DNA of 64,000 nt from Snodgrassella alvi (GTDB taxonomy: Bacteria; Pseudomonadota; Gammaproteobacteria; Burkholderiales; Neisseriaceae): assembly GCF_040741455.2 (NCBI RefSeq), contig NZ_CP160328.2, positions 1,054,001 to 1,118,000 of the forward strand, in the 5' to 3' direction. Position 1 is the stretch's first letter; every line of letters begins with the position of its first letter. This document shows positions 20,180-29,941 of this stretch, piece after piece. The translations under genes and the position numbers were made by a program. Below the pieces are notes generated by a model. That model was not told the DNA's origin, searched no databases, and was given only the letters and a program-made list of their open reading frames with translations.

Positions 20180-21031
20180 ATGATAAACAAAATCCGCTTA
20201 TGGCAATGGCTTGTTCCTTTACTGGCCATACCTGTCCTCGCTTCTTGCGACGGTACTCCCGTTCATAATATAGACAAAACCGCCAGTGCCAAATCCGGTA
20301 TCAGTGACTCAGCATCAGCCAATAAAGCTGCTGCAGTTGGTGCGGCAGTAGATGACGCAACCAATAAAAAAATTAGCGATAATCTGTCCAAAAACATGCA
20401 AAAAGCATTTAAAAGCTCAGAGTTAAACGTTCAGAGTATCTATACCACTCCATTTAAAGGTATATATGAAGTGGTAATCACCGGTAATCAGATTATCTAT
20501 ACTGATGAAAATGCCGATTACATCATGCTGGGTAATCTGATTGATCTCAAACACCATCAGAATCTGACGGAGCAACGTATGAGTGATTTATCAAAAATAG
20601 ATTTTGACCAGTTACCACTGGATAAAGCAATCAAAGAAGTACGTGGCAACGGCACACGGGTAATGGCAGTATTCTCCGACCCAGATTGCCCTTTCTGTAA
20701 AAAACTGGAAGAAGAAATCGCCCAGATTGATAACCTCACAGTTTATACATTCCTCATGCCGGTACCCGATCTACATCCAGGCGCACAGAAAAAAGCAGTA
20801 CAAATATGGTGTCAGAAAGAACGCACCACCGCCTGGACAGAATGGATGCGTCATGGCAAGGAACCAGCCAGCGTAGCCAATTGCAGTAACCCCGTAGAAG
20901 ACACCATGAAATTAGGCAATAAATTTGGTTTTGATGGTACCCCCACCATGGTATTTCCGAACGGCAAAACCATTTCCGGCCTAATGCGTAAAAATGAACT
21001 GGAGCAGGAATTAATCAAAAATCAGAAATAA
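20180..21031 (+). CDS. dsbC: thiol:disulfide interchange protein DsbC, predicted lipoprotein
   Basis: Periplasmic disulfide isomerase that reshuffles wrong disulfides and is kept reduced by DsbD. The 283-residue precursor has a signal ending in the lipobox VLASC (Cys23), so it should be lipid-anchored, unlike soluble E. coli DsbC. A low-complexity Ala/Ser/Lys linker follows (about 24-70). Next come the cystatin-like dimerisation domain (about 78-135) and a thioredoxin fold with FSDPDCPFCKKLEEEI (CPFC, about 171-174). Further on are the second Cys pair (IWCQKER and VANCSN) and the cis-Pro loop GTPTMVF. It is monocistronic with a strong terminator. Confidence 0.93.
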   Translation: MINKIRLWQWLVPLLAIPVLASCDGTPVHNIDKTASAKSGISDSASANKAAAVGAAVDDATNKKISDNLSKNMQKAFKSSELNVQSIYTTPFKGIYEVVITGNQIIYTDENADYIMLGNLIDLKHHQNLTEQRMSDLSKIDFDQLPLDKAIKEVRGNGTRVMAVFSDPDCPFCKKLEEEIAQIDNLTVYTFLMPVPDLHPGAQKKAVQIWCQKERTTAWTEWMRHGKEPASVANCSNPVEDTMKLGNKFGFDGTPTMVFPNGKTISGLMRKNELEQELIKNQK

Positions 21032-21046
21032 AAACTGGTCACACGC

Positions 21047-21074
21047 AAAAGCAGCCGTAAACGGCTGCTTTTTT
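21047..21074 (+). terminator. intrinsic terminator after dsbC
   Basis: AAAAGCAGCCG/CGGCTGCTTTT stem with a TAAA loop and a T run, starting 15 bases after the dsbC stop. Confidence 0.92.
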
Positions 21075-21234
21075 ATTCTGTTTTGAAAAAGTAGTATCCA
21101 TTTATTCAGCAAAACAGTCTGAAAAGAGCAGTGAGCACACTCAGATCTTACTCTAATCAAAGCTAGCACATCATCTTGTCAAAACAAGCTATTATATCTA
21201 TTATTAATTAAATTTAGCTTCTCTTTCAGCAACC

Positions 21235-21591
21235 ATGTATAACATTGAGCGGGTTTACACCTATCAGCAACAACAGCCAGCTGTATTGATTGACCGCCTG
21301 TGGCCGCGTGGTATCAGCAAAACCAGAATGAACAATGTTTTATGGCTAAAAACCGTTGCACCTTCCAGCCAGCTGCGACAGTGGCTACATCAGCAGCCCG
21401 ATACCCGCTATGGTGAATTTTGCTTACGCTACCAGCAGGAACTGAAGCAGCCACAACAGCAACAAGACTTGCAGAAGCTACAACAACTGCATAAGCAGCA
21501 CCAGCAATTATGGCTGCTAACCGCTGTTAAAGATATTACCCACAGCCATGTACCAATATTACTGGCACAATTACAGAATAGAGACAGTTAG
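21235..21591 (+). CDS. DUF488 (YeaO-like) family protein
   Basis: 118-residue protein with the family signature VLIDRLWPRGISKTR near residue 20 and WLLTAVKDITHSH near the end, matching YeaO-type DUF488 proteins of about 115-120 residues. The biochemical function is unknown. The middle is very rich in glutamine (QQP, QQQQ runs between about residues 60 and 90), more than is usual. No neighbour suggests a role; the gene lies between the dsbC terminator and an empty 0.9 kb stretch. The RBS is weak. Confidence 0.78.
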   Translation: MYNIERVYTYQQQQPAVLIDRLWPRGISKTRMNNVLWLKTVAPSSQLRQWLHQQPDTRYGEFCLRYQQELKQPQQQQDLQKLQQLHKQHQQLWLLTAVKDITHSHVPILLAQLQNRDS

Positions 21592-22472
21592 AAAACAGTA
21601 AAAAGCTGTCTGATATATGGACACCGCCATTGATCCAAGATTGTCGTGAGATTTCAAAGGAAATTCACTGGGCGGCAACAGTAATTTCACACACAGGCTT
21701 TGGGATTCCAGATGGTTTTCAGTTCGTCATGCTGAGCAGATTCAAACATGAGTAAACAGACTCAAAAATCTGAAAGAAGACCATAAAAATATTGTGTTAG
21801 TAAATGAAGATCAATAATTTAGAATAAATCCCATTAAGAAAATATTTACCGGGATTTTATAAGAAAAAATAAAATTTTTTACATCAATAAAATATTGAGC
21901 AAATTGAATAAAGAAATAAGAAAAAAGAATTTTGTTAATACCTCATAAGATATGGGGTTGATTCCAAATAGTTTCTTGGATTTGAAGTATGTTTATAAAA
22001 AATTCTTGTTAAAACTAATCTTGAAATGCGAAATTTATTACGGCGTAGTTGCTGTAGACTATGTCATTGCCTTAATACAAATACTCCTTTGCCATTTTAT
22101 TATTATATTCATGAGCTTATTGATTATATATCAATAGACATCATCAAGGTATAGATTCTTAAGATGCAGCCAATTCTTTTTTTCATTTGATTAAAGAAAA
22201 GTTAGAAAAAAACCTAATTTTTTAATATCAATCAAAGATAAAGTGTTAATGACAATTAATTTCTAATGGATAATCAATCTTCATTTTGTATAGATGTATA
22301 AAATGACAAGTCGAATTTGCGTCAAAATACAATTATATCTATGAAAAACTGGAAAAAATGCAATCTGAACTGCTTAACTGTGGTACCTTTTCCCAGTGAC
22401 AGATCAGATATTATTATTGGCATATTCGGGAAATCAGTTCATGTGAAACATAAATAACCTTTGTCTGAAACA
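21592..22472. other. 0.9 kb AT-rich stretch without a supportable gene
   Basis: The first 160 bases (about 21579-21754) are open in one plus frame for more than 50 codons with no start codon and a less AT-biased composition, possibly a gene fragment I cannot identify. The remainder is very AT-rich. A 61-codon frame at 21952-22137 would encode a hydrophobic peptide but has no ribosome site and skewed codons, so I do not call it. Confidence 0.4.
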
Positions 22473-22508
22473 AATACCCAGCCGAAAATTACTTTCTGAC
22501 CGGGTATT
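22473..22508 (-). terminator. possible terminator after accD
   Basis: Arms AATACCC and GGGTATT with further G-C/G-U pairs inside, about 30 bases beyond the accD stop on the minus strand. The T run is short, so the assignment is tentative. Confidence 0.45.
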
Positions 22509-22539
22509 AAATTAATATTCTTATATTAAGTTCCGTCGC

Positions 22540-23412
22540 TCAGGCTGCATTAGCACTAGGCTGTGAACGTAACAGTTGAATCAGGCGCACAATACGTTCT
22601 TTCATCTCTCGCCGGTCGACAATCTGGTCAATGGCACCCTTATCCAGCAGAAACTCTGCCCGCTGGAATCCCTCCGGTAAAGTCTCACGCACTGTCTGTT
22701 CAATCACACGCGGACCGGCAAAGCCAATCAGTGCATTCGGTTCCGCCAGTACCACATCACCGATAAAGGCAAAGCTCGCAGAAACACCACCCATAGTAGG
22801 ATTGGTCAATACCGAAATAAACGGCAGCGATTTATCCGTCAGCAGATGCAGAGAAGCACAGGTTTTGGCCATCTGCATTAGCGAATTCAAGCCTTCTTGC
22901 ATCCGTGCCCCGCCAGAAGCAGCCACACAGATAAAAGTACAGTTATGTTTTACCGCTTCACGCACACCACGCACAAAACGTTCACCCACAACAGAGCCCA
23001 TTGACCCGCCGATGAAATTGAATTCAAAAGCAGCTATTACCACCGGTACGCCATTCATAGTGCCACGCTTCACCACCAGCGCATCATCCTCTTGCGTCAG
23101 TTTGCGAGCAGTACTCAGACGGTCTGTATATTTTTTGCTGTCTCGGAACTTAAGAATATCAATCGGTTTAATATCAGCACCAATTTCATACTGTTTACCT
23201 TCATCCAGCATCAAGTGAATACGCTCACGCGCTGAAACCGGATTATGGTAGCCGCACTTTGGGCACACTTCCATGTTTTTCTTCAAATCCGTGGCATACA
23301 AAGTCGCCGCACAAGACGGACATTTTTGCCATAAACCTTCAGGAATACCGCCGGATTTGGCCACAGGATCTTTTTTAATCTTGGGTGGCAGGATTTTATC
23401 TAACCAACTCAT
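22540..23412 (-). CDS. accD: acetyl-CoA carboxylase carboxyltransferase subunit beta
   Basis: Beta half of the carboxyltransferase making malonyl-CoA, partner of AccA. The 290 residues start with the conserved [13 protein letters not shown] four-cysteine zinc ribbon follows (CPSC...CPKC, about 29-51). The crotonase-like core has [23 protein letters not shown] and [11 protein letters not shown] with the oxyanion-hole glycines, then [12 protein letters not shown] and [12 protein letters not shown]. The start at 23412 matches homologues; the frame is open 13 codons further back with no better signal. It lies 67 bases after trpA, the trpA-accD linkage known from Neisseria and Pseudomonas relatives. 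Confidence 0.97.
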   Translation of the reverse strand: MSWLDKILPPKIKKDPVAKSGGIPEGLWQKCPSCAATLYATDLKKNMEVCPKCGYHNPVSARERIHLMLDEGKQYEIGADIKPIDILKFRDSKKYTDRLSTARKLTQEDDALVVKRGTMNGVPVVIAAFEFNFIGGSMGSVVGERFVRGVREAVKHNCTFICVAASGGARMQEGLNSLMQMAKTCASLHLLTDKSLPFISVLTNPTMGGVSASFAFIGDVVLAEPNALIGFAGPRVIEQTVRETLPEGFQRAEFLLDKGAIDQIVDRREMKERIVRLIQLLRSQPSANAA

Positions 23413-23479
23413 ACTTTCATTCCTGGTTATTACCGTCCGCATACTTCTCACGGGCGGCAGAATTAGGATTGCACGCAGA

Positions 23480-24265
23480 TTATTCCAGCGCCTGTCTCAG
23501 CTCGGCCACTACCGGTGCGAGCGCCTCAGCTTCATGGCCTGCATGCTCAGCAATCGTCTGTACAAAGCGGCTGCCCACAATCACTGCATCAGCTACTGCA
23601 CCGATACGGCGGGCACTGTCAGCATCGCGGATACCGAAACCCACACCAACAGGCACCTTAATAAACTGGCGTAAATGATCAATTTTACGCGAAACTTCAG
23701 TTGTATCCAACTGTGATGAACCAGTCACACCTTTTAGTGACACATAATAAACAAAACCACTGGCCTTACTGCCAATCAGTTTAATCCGTTCATCAGTTGT
23801 AGTCGGGGCAATCAGAAAAATACAATCCAGCCCGTGTAATTTCAGCTGTTCATGCAAATCATCAATTGCCTCTGCCGGACAATCTACAGTCAACACACCA
23901 TCTACACCAGCCTGAGCAGCCGCACGGGCAAACGATGCATAGCCCATATGAAAAACTGGATTCAGGTAGCCCATTAATACCACCGGTGTAGTCTGATTAT
24001 CCTGTCTGAACTGTGCCACCACGGACAGCACATCTGTCAGTGACACATGCTGACGCAAAGCCCGTTCTGATGCGGCTTGAATAACCGGCCCATCTGCCAT
24101 CGGGTCGGAGAAAGGTACGCCTAGCTCAATAATATCCGTACCATTGGCAACCAGCGTCTGCATTAGCTTTACGGTAGCAACCGGATTAGGATCGCCACAG
24201 GTAATATACGATACCAGAGCAGTACGACCATGCAACTGCTCAAACGTCTGTTGAATTCTACTCAT
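23480..24265 (-). CDS. trpA: tryptophan synthase alpha chain
   Basis: Cleaves indole-3-glycerol phosphate to indole for TrpB. The 261-residue TIM barrel has [37 protein letters not shown] with the catalytic Glu (about residue 49), and [12 protein letters not shown] with the catalytic Asp (about 60 positions later in the family numbering). [12 protein letters not shown] and VGFGIRDAD supply the phosphate-binding loop. It is separated from trpB by three non-trp genes and 3 kb, which is unusual because the subunits act as an alpha2beta2 complex. A 159-base spacer upstream may carry its own promoter. Confidence 0.97.
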   Translation of the reverse strand: MSRIQQTFEQLHGRTALVSYITCGDPNPVATVKLMQTLVANGTDIIELGVPFSDPMADGPVIQAASERALRQHVSLTDVLSVVAQFRQDNQTTPVVLMGYLNPVFHMGYASFARAAAQAGVDGVLTVDCPAEAIDDLHEQLKLHGLDCIFLIAPTTTDERIKLIGSKASGFVYYVSLKGVTGSSQLDTTEVSRKIDHLRQFIKVPVGVGFGIRDADSARRIGAVADAVIVGSRFVQTIAEHAGHEAEALAPVVAELRQALE

Positions 24266-24424
24266 TTTTCTTATCTACCCTTTTCGGAGTGTGTCAATGC
24301 TGCTGCGACACCAGACGGACATCTATTCTAGCTGCCTCTAGCACCAGCGGGATTCCTGCTAGACTGCAATACCCGCTGTACAGTTAATCTCAACTTAATC
24401 ATAGCATGCACCACAGCACATCCT

Positions 24425-25786
24425 TTAATTTTTCATCGACTGCACTGGTGCCGGCACGCGACCGCCGCGATTGATAAACACCTCGCAGGAACCGGATTTT
24501 ACCGGCATCACCGGCGCCCGTCCCAGCAGGCCTCCAAACTCTACGTAATCACCAACATCTTTACCGCTAACAGGAATCACCCGCACTGCCGTGGTTTTAC
24601 TATTAATTAGTCCGATTGCCGCTTCATCAGCAATAATACCGGCAAGCGTACTCGCCGGTGTATCGCCCGGTACCGCAATCATATCCAGACCTACCGAACA
24701 CACTGCGGTCATCGCTTCCAGCTTATCCAGTGTCAATACACCTGCTTCTACTGCGGCTATCATACCTTCATCTTCCGATACCGGTATAAATGCACCACTC
24801 AGACCGCCCACAGCACTAGACGCCATCATACCGCCTTTTTTCACGGCATCATTAAGTAAGGCCAGTGCGGCTGTGGTACCGTGGGTACCGCATACACTCA
24901 ACCCCATTGCTTCCAAAATGCGTGCCACACTATCACCCACTGCCGGAGTAGGCGCCAGTGATAAATCCAGAATACCAAATGGAATACCGAGCATTTTGCT
25001 GGCTTCGTGCCCAATTAACTCACCTACGCGAGTAATTTTAAACGCAGTTTTCTTCACCAGCTCGGCCACTTCGGTCAGAGAAAGACCCTGCGTATTCTGT
25101 AATGCCGCACAAACCACACCCGGTCCGGACACGCCCACATTAATCACGCAATCCGCCTCGCCGGCACCATGAAAAGCACCGGCCATAAATGGGTTATCCT
25201 CCACAGCATTACAAAACACAACGAGTTTGGCACAGCCAAAGCCCTCTGGTGTGATTTCAGCAGTCTGACGGATGGTTTTGCCCATTAACCTAACGGCATC
25301 CATATTAATACCGGCACGTGTAGAGCCGATATTTACCGAGCTACACACCACATCAGTACAGGCCATTGCCTTAGGAATAGAACGAATCAATACCTCATCG
25401 GCCGGACTCATACCCTTATGTACCAGAGCGGAAAAACCACCAATAAATGAAATACCAATGGCTTTGGCAGCCTTATCCAGCGTCTGCGCAATTGATACAT
25501 AGGAATCCGCACCAGTGGCAGCACCAATCTGTGCAATCGGTGTGACCGCAATGCGTTGATTTACAATAGGCACACCATATTTGGCAGAAAGTTCTGTTGC
25601 CGTCTGCACCAAATTTTTTCCCACCCGCGTAATCTTGTTAAAAATCTTTTCATTGAGGCGGTTAATATCTGTATCAATACAATCATGCAGATCAATACCA
25701 ATGGTAATGGTACGCACATCAAAATGCTGGTCAGAGACCATACGCACTGTTTCCAGAATTTCATTATTCTGAATAGAAAACGACAT
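24425..25786 (-). CDS. UPF0210 (PFL/DUF711) family protein
   Basis: 453-residue protein of the UPF0210 family, widespread and conserved but of unknown function, with structural resemblance to pyruvate formate-lyase-like barrels. The family landmarks are here: [20 protein letters not shown] at the start, [33 protein letters not shown], and [36 protein letters not shown] and [28 protein letters not shown] follow. Its SD (AGGAG) overlaps the stop of the ACT gene nine bases upstream, the same UPF0237-UPF0210 pair I recall from Neisseria, so the ACT protein may be its regulatory partner. Confidence 0.92.
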   Translation of the reverse strand: MSFSIQNNEILETVRMVSDQHFDVRTITIGIDLHDCIDTDINRLNEKIFNKITRVGKNLVQTATELSAKYGVPIVNQRIAVTPIAQIGAATGADSYVSIAQTLDKAAKAIGISFIGGFSALVHKGMSPADEVLIRSIPKAMACTDVVCSSVNIGSTRAGINMDAVRLMGKTIRQTAEITPEGFGCAKLVVFCNAVEDNPFMAGAFHGAGEADCVINVGVSGPGVVCAALQNTQGLSLTEVAELVKKTAFKITRVGELIGHEASKMLGIPFGILDLSLAPTPAVGDSVARILEAMGLSVCGTHGTTAALALLNDAVKKGGMMASSAVGGLSGAFIPVSEDEGMIAAVEAGVLTLDKLEAMTAVCSVGLDMIAVPGDTPASTLAGIIADEAAIGLINSKTTAVRVIPVSGKDVGDYVEFGGLLGRAPVMPVKSGSCEVFINRGGRVPAPVQSMKN

Positions 25787-25795
25787 AGAAAACTC

Positions 25796-26071
25796 CTAAA
25801 TCCGATGCATAGCATTAAACAGAGCTTCGTCCTGCACACGGATATGCAAACCCCGCTTTTCACCTTCACTGTCCAGAAATTCACTGAACTGCAAACGCGG
25901 CATTGTGCATCGCTCCGTATCCAGCAGAATAATCATAGTGAAATAATCATCCATAAGCTGCTGGCTAATATTCATAATGCTTACCTGATGCTCTGCCAGC
26001 AAAGTGGCAACTTCAGCAACAATACCAATACGGTCCTTACCAATTACTGTCATCACAGCATGACTAGACAT
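25796..26071 (-). CDS. UPF0237 ACT-domain protein
   Basis: 91-residue single ACT domain: HAVMTVIGKDRIGIVAEVATLLAEHQ at the N terminus is the typical GxDRxGIVA...L ligand-loop region of the UPF0237 family. The gene is directly upstream of its usual partner UPF0210. I use ATG 26071, which has AGGA six bases before it, instead of the TTG two codons upstream. The bound amino acid, if any, is unknown; the location inside the trp cluster invites testing aromatic ones. Confidence 0.88.
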   Translation of the reverse strand: MSSHAVMTVIGKDRIGIVAEVATLLAEHQVSIMNISQQLMDDYFTMIILLDTERCTMPRLQFSEFLDSEGEKRGLHIRVQDEALFNAMHRI

Positions 26072-26122
26072 ACTCAATCCTATTCACAATAACGATTTCA
26101 AATCAGAAGAGCGCAAACAGCC

Positions 26123-27304
26123 TTAAGACATTTGCTCACATTTAAACAAAAGCGCACACAGCAGAATTAAAAGAGCAATTCCGCCCCCAAGCATTGCCAC
26201 TCCATTCCAGCCGACATGTGCATAAGCCATAGCGGAAGCCAGCGAACCAAGTACACCGCCGATAAAATACATACTCATATAGCCCGATGCAATACGGCCT
26301 TTCAGCGCCGGATCTGAACGATAAATTAATGACTGATTGCAGATATGCAAAGCCTGAATAGCAAAATCCAGCAGTATTACCCCGCCAATCAGCGCCCACA
26401 GATACTGGCCACCGGCATACAGCAGTGCCCAGCTGAAGAGAAACAGCAGCGCACACACCACGGTCATTGCATAACTGCGGCCTTTATCAGCCGCCCAGCC
26501 TCCGACATTGGAACCGAATATACCCAGCGCACCAAACAGTCCGAACAAACCAATCGTACTTAAACTGAAATGATACGGAGCGTTACTGAGCAACAGCGTC
26601 AGCGGCGTCCACAACACAGAAAATAGACAAAAATCCAGCGCCCCCAGCACACCACGCTGACGCAATAACGGCGTACGCCACAACAAAGACCACACCGATA
26701 CTAATGTCTGCCAATAGCCAAAAGATCGGCTGCGCTCACGTTGTACATGCGGTAACTTCCATTGCAAAGTCAGCGTCATCAGCATCAGCATGACCGCGCC
26801 CAATACATACACCATGCGCCAGCCCCACCAATGAGCCACCAAACCGGAAAAAGTGCGCGACAGCAGAATCCCCAGCAACAAACCGCTCATCAACGTACCA
26901 ATTACACGCCCGCGCTGCTCAGGATCAGTTAGGCTGGCTGCTAGCGGCATCAGTATCTGCGCAACCGTACAAAAAGCACCCACCAGCAACAGTCCGGCTA
27001 CAAATAAATATATATTCGGCGCCAGTGCAATGAGTAGTGCACTAATACTGACTACACCGTACAGAGAAACGATTAATTTTTTGTTATCCAGCAAATCACC
27101 CAAAGGCACCAGAAACATCAGACCCAGCGCATAGGCCAACTGTGTGAGTGTAATCAGCATTCCGCTACTGTCCACATCCAGTCCAAAATAGCGAGCCATG
27201 ACCTCAATCAGCGGAAAAACAAAATAATTACTAGCTACCGCCAGACCGATGGCCAACGCCATCAAAAAAATCTGTACAGAAGACAGCCTGATACGATTAT
27301 TCAT
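26123..27304 (-). CDS. MFS transporter (YnfM/arabinose-efflux-like)
   Basis: 393-residue, 12-helix major facilitator. Motif A-like FLVPLGDLLDNKKLIVSL lies between helices 2 and 3 (about residues 65-82), with AASLTDPEQRGRVIGTLMSGLLLGILLSRTFSGL in helices 4-5 and NVGGWAADKGRS in the second half. It resembles predicted efflux carriers of the YnfM/YgaY type, whose substrates are unknown. It sits 47 bases after trpB and 51 bases before the ACT gene, so it is co-transcribed with trp genes and might export an aromatic compound or drug. ATG 27304 is preferred to an upstream TTG. Confidence 0.85.
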   Translation of the reverse strand: MNNRIRLSSVQIFLMALAIGLAVASNYFVFPLIEVMARYFGLDVDSSGMLITLTQLAYALGLMFLVPLGDLLDNKKLIVSLYGVVSISALLIALAPNIYLFVAGLLLVGAFCTVAQILMPLAASLTDPEQRGRVIGTLMSGLLLGILLSRTFSGLVAHWWGWRMVYVLGAVMLMLMTLTLQWKLPHVQRERSRSFGYWQTLVSVWSLLWRTPLLRQRGVLGALDFCLFSVLWTPLTLLLSNAPYHFSLSTIGLFGLFGALGIFGSNVGGWAADKGRSYAMTVVCALLFLFSWALLYAGGQYLWALIGGVILLDFAIQALHICNQSLIYRSDPALKGRIASGYMSMYFIGGVLGSLASAMAYAHVGWNGVAMLGGGIALLILLCALLFKCEQMS

Positions 27305-27351
27305 ACACCACAAACAATATTCAAACAATTACAGCACAGTGGCCTGCATAA

Positions 27352-28554
27352 TCACAGGCTGATACCATCCAAACGGGCAACCGTATTGATATCCTTATCA
27401 CCGCGGCCGGAAAGATTCACCAGAATCACTTCATCCGGACTCATTTTCGGTGCATTGGCCACAGCCCATGCCAGAGCGTGGCTAGATTCCAGCGCTGGTA
27501 TGATTCCCTCTTGATGACAGAGCAGATGGAACGCTTCCATTGCTGCCTCATCACCCATAGCTTCATACTGAACACGACCAATATCATGCAGCAAGCTGTG
27601 TTCAGGACCGATTCCTGGATAATCCAGACCGGCAGAAACTGAATGCGTGGAAACCACCTGCCCGTTTTCATCCTGCATCAAATAACTGCGGAAGCCGTGT
27701 AAAACTCCTACCGGACTATGTGAGCTGATAGGCGCAGCATGCTGATGTCCAGTCAGACCCAGACCACCGGCCTCTACTCCCACCAGACGCGTTTCAGGGA
27801 CATTAATATAAGGATAAAATAGCCCGATCGCATTCGAACCACCACCAACACAAGCTACAGCTACATCCGGCTGTCGCCCGATTGCTTCTTGCATCTGCTG
27901 CTTGGCCTCATTGCCAATCACGCACTGAAAATCGCGTACCATTTCTGGGTAGGGCATCGGACCGGCAGAAGTACCAATAATATAATAAGTATCATCTACC
28001 CGTGCCACCCACTCACGTAAAGCCTCATTCATGGCATCTTTCAGCGTGCATGAGCCTGAATCCACACCCACCACCTTTGCACCCAAAAGTTTCATCCGGT
28101 ACACATTCGGTGCCTGACGCTGAATATCCTCTGTGCCCATAAACACTGTGCATTCCATGCCGAATCGTGCTGCCACTGTCGCTGATGCCACGCCATGCTG
28201 GCCAGCGCCGGTTTCGGCAATCACTCGCTTTTTACCCATGCGCTGTGCCAGTAAAGCCTGACCAATCGTATTGTTGATTTTGTGCGCACCGGTATGATTC
28301 AGGTCTTCCCGCTTCAAATAAATCTGTGCCCCACCCAGATGAGCAGTTAGGCGGCGGGCATAGTACACAGGACTGGGACGTCCCACATAATATTTCAAAT
28401 CTTCATGGTATTGTGCCCAGAACGCCGGATCAGCCTTCGCTGCATAATAAGCCTGTTTTAACTCAGTTAGAGCCGTAATCAGTGTCTCTGATACAAACAG
28501 CCCGCCATGCTCACCATAAAATCCCTGTTCATCCGGATAATGATAATTTTCCAT
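27352..28554 (-). CDS. trpB: tryptophan synthase beta chain
   Basis: PLP enzyme joining indole and serine to tryptophan. The 400 residues include [22 protein letters not shown] at the start and the PLP lysine in [50 protein letters not shown] (phosphate-binding glycines) and [10 protein letters not shown] near the end complete the signature. I choose ATG 28554 because MENYHYPDE matches the family start; ATG 28566 is an alternative. In Neisseria trpB follows trpF closely, but here 700 bases of AT-rich sequence separate them, so a separate promoter is likely. Confidence 0.97.
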   Translation of the reverse strand: MENYHYPDEQGFYGEHGGLFVSETLITALTELKQAYYAAKADPAFWAQYHEDLKYYVGRPSPVYYARRLTAHLGGAQIYLKREDLNHTGAHKINNTIGQALLAQRMGKKRVIAETGAGQHGVASATVAARFGMECTVFMGTEDIQRQAPNVYRMKLLGAKVVGVDSGSCTLKDAMNEALREWVARVDDTYYIIGTSAGPMPYPEMVRDFQCVIGNEAKQQMQEAIGRQPDVAVACVGGGSNAIGLFYPYINVPETRLVGVEAGGLGLTGHQHAAPISSHSPVGVLHGFRSYLMQDENGQVVSTHSVSAGLDYPGIGPEHSLLHDIGRVQYEAMGDEAAMEAFHLLCHQEGIIPALESSHALAWAVANAPKMSPDEVILVNLSGRGDKDINTVARLDGISL

Positions 28555-28566
28555 ATTTTTTTCCAT

Positions 28567-29256
28567 TGAGCAACTAAATACCTAGAGAATAAAACTATTC
28601 GGCCATATTAACATTTTTTAAATACATTATCCTGTAAACCGTCTAACCTACAGAATAATTGCACTCACAACTTTGCTTTCATCTGTCTATGTCGCAATTT
28701 CGGGTATCATAAAAAACAAACATAAATAATTACCAAAATGACGCCAATGCAGACTTGTGTTCTGAATAACCTGTTTCGCAGTATCAGAAACAAACGTCAT
28801 CTAAGAAAGTTCGTTTATTCAATTATGATGAGTAATGAAAAAACCATCGTTAGATAAATTGATTGTAGCGACACGATAAAATCATATTTTTAGTAAATTA
28901 CTTTTCGTATCTAGACATCAGAACCACTTTGAAAATCTTATACACTACCATTCACACATAACAACGAGCTTATTACATTGAAATTTTCCATCAAAATCTG
29001 AAATAAAACACAATACTCAGACAGACAGGTAAATATCGTTTTACTTTAGTACAATAGAAAAATTTAGCTTTAAAGCATCATCTATATAAGCTAATTTAAC
29101 CAAAACTCCTTAATACTTTTCCGCGTAAAAGTCAAAATCAGCACAGATTTGGAAATCTTTGAAGCCCAAAATAAAAATTCCACGTTCGCAAAATTTATTT
29201 AAATAACTAATTGTTTTATAAAAAAATATTATCATACCGTACAAACAAAGGTATTA
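28567..29256. other. 690-base AT-rich spacer between trpF and trpB
   Basis: No credible gene. The longest small frame noted is 28738-28857 on the plus strand (39 codons), without an RBS. The trpB promoter should lie in the part nearest 28567 on the minus strand, but no clean consensus pair is visible. Confidence 0.4.
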
Positions 29257-29901
29257 TTAGCACCTAGAATCAACACCCCAAGTAGAAAAAGTACTAATTG
29301 CAGACATCAGATCCTGCATCTTTTGCTTATCCTTGACACCGGGTGACTGCTCCACACCACTGCACACATCAATAGCCAGAGCATTACTTTGTCTGATTGC
29401 AGAGACAATATTTTCCGGTTTCAAACCACCGGAAAGCACCCATGGCCGTGCCAGCATGGACGGCAAAATTTGCCAATCAAAACTCTGCCCAGTACCGCCA
29501 TATTGTCCACTGACCGCAGCATCAAACAATAAAGCACGTGCATCCGTATGCACAGCAGCAGCCGTTTCAATATCAGCCCTGTTTTGTACCCGTACAGCCT
29601 TAATATATGGACGCTGGAATTGGCGACAGAATTCCGCATTTTCATCACCATGAAACTGAAGCACATCCAGCGGCACCTTCGCCAGTACATCCTCTATCTC
29701 AGCAGCCCGTGCATTCACAAACAGCCCAACCACCGTAACAAAAGGTGCTATTGCACGCACAATCGTCTGAGCCTGCGCAATTGTGACACAGCGCTTACTG
29801 CCAGCAAAAAATATCAACCCAATGGCATCTACCCCTAATTGTGCAGCAAACTGTGCATCTTCAACCCTCGTCATGCCACAAATTTTCGTACGAATGTTCA
29901 T
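29257..29901 (-). CDS. trpF: phosphoribosylanthranilate isomerase
   Basis: Amadori rearrangement of N-(5'-phosphoribosyl)anthranilate in tryptophan synthesis. The 214-residue barrel starts RTKICGMTRVEDA with the catalytic Cys of KICG (about residue 8). It has GLIFFAGSKRCV, LDVLQFHGDEN, LLFDAAVSGQYGGTGQSFDW with the catalytic Asp, VLSGGLKPENI, and the phosphate-binding AIDVCSGVEQSPGVKD. The last few residues after the ISTF stretch are longer than usual. An AAGGTG RBS precedes the ATG. It is 40 bases after truA and presumably in the same transcript. Confidence 0.96.
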   Translation of the reverse strand: MNIRTKICGMTRVEDAQFAAQLGVDAIGLIFFAGSKRCVTIAQAQTIVRAIAPFVTVVGLFVNARAAEIEDVLAKVPLDVLQFHGDENAEFCRQFQRPYIKAVRVQNRADIETAAAVHTDARALLFDAAVSGQYGGTGQSFDWQILPSMLARPWVLSGGLKPENIVSAIRQSNALAIDVCSGVEQSPGVKDKQKMQDLMSAISTFSTWGVDSRC

Positions 29902-29941
29902 ATTTCACCTTTTTTAACTGCCAGTTAGTGCCCCACCTAAA

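Noticed and set aside
21952-22137. 61-codon hydrophobic frame
   Set aside because: Very AT-rich, no ribosome site, no recognisable family; expected by chance in such sequence.
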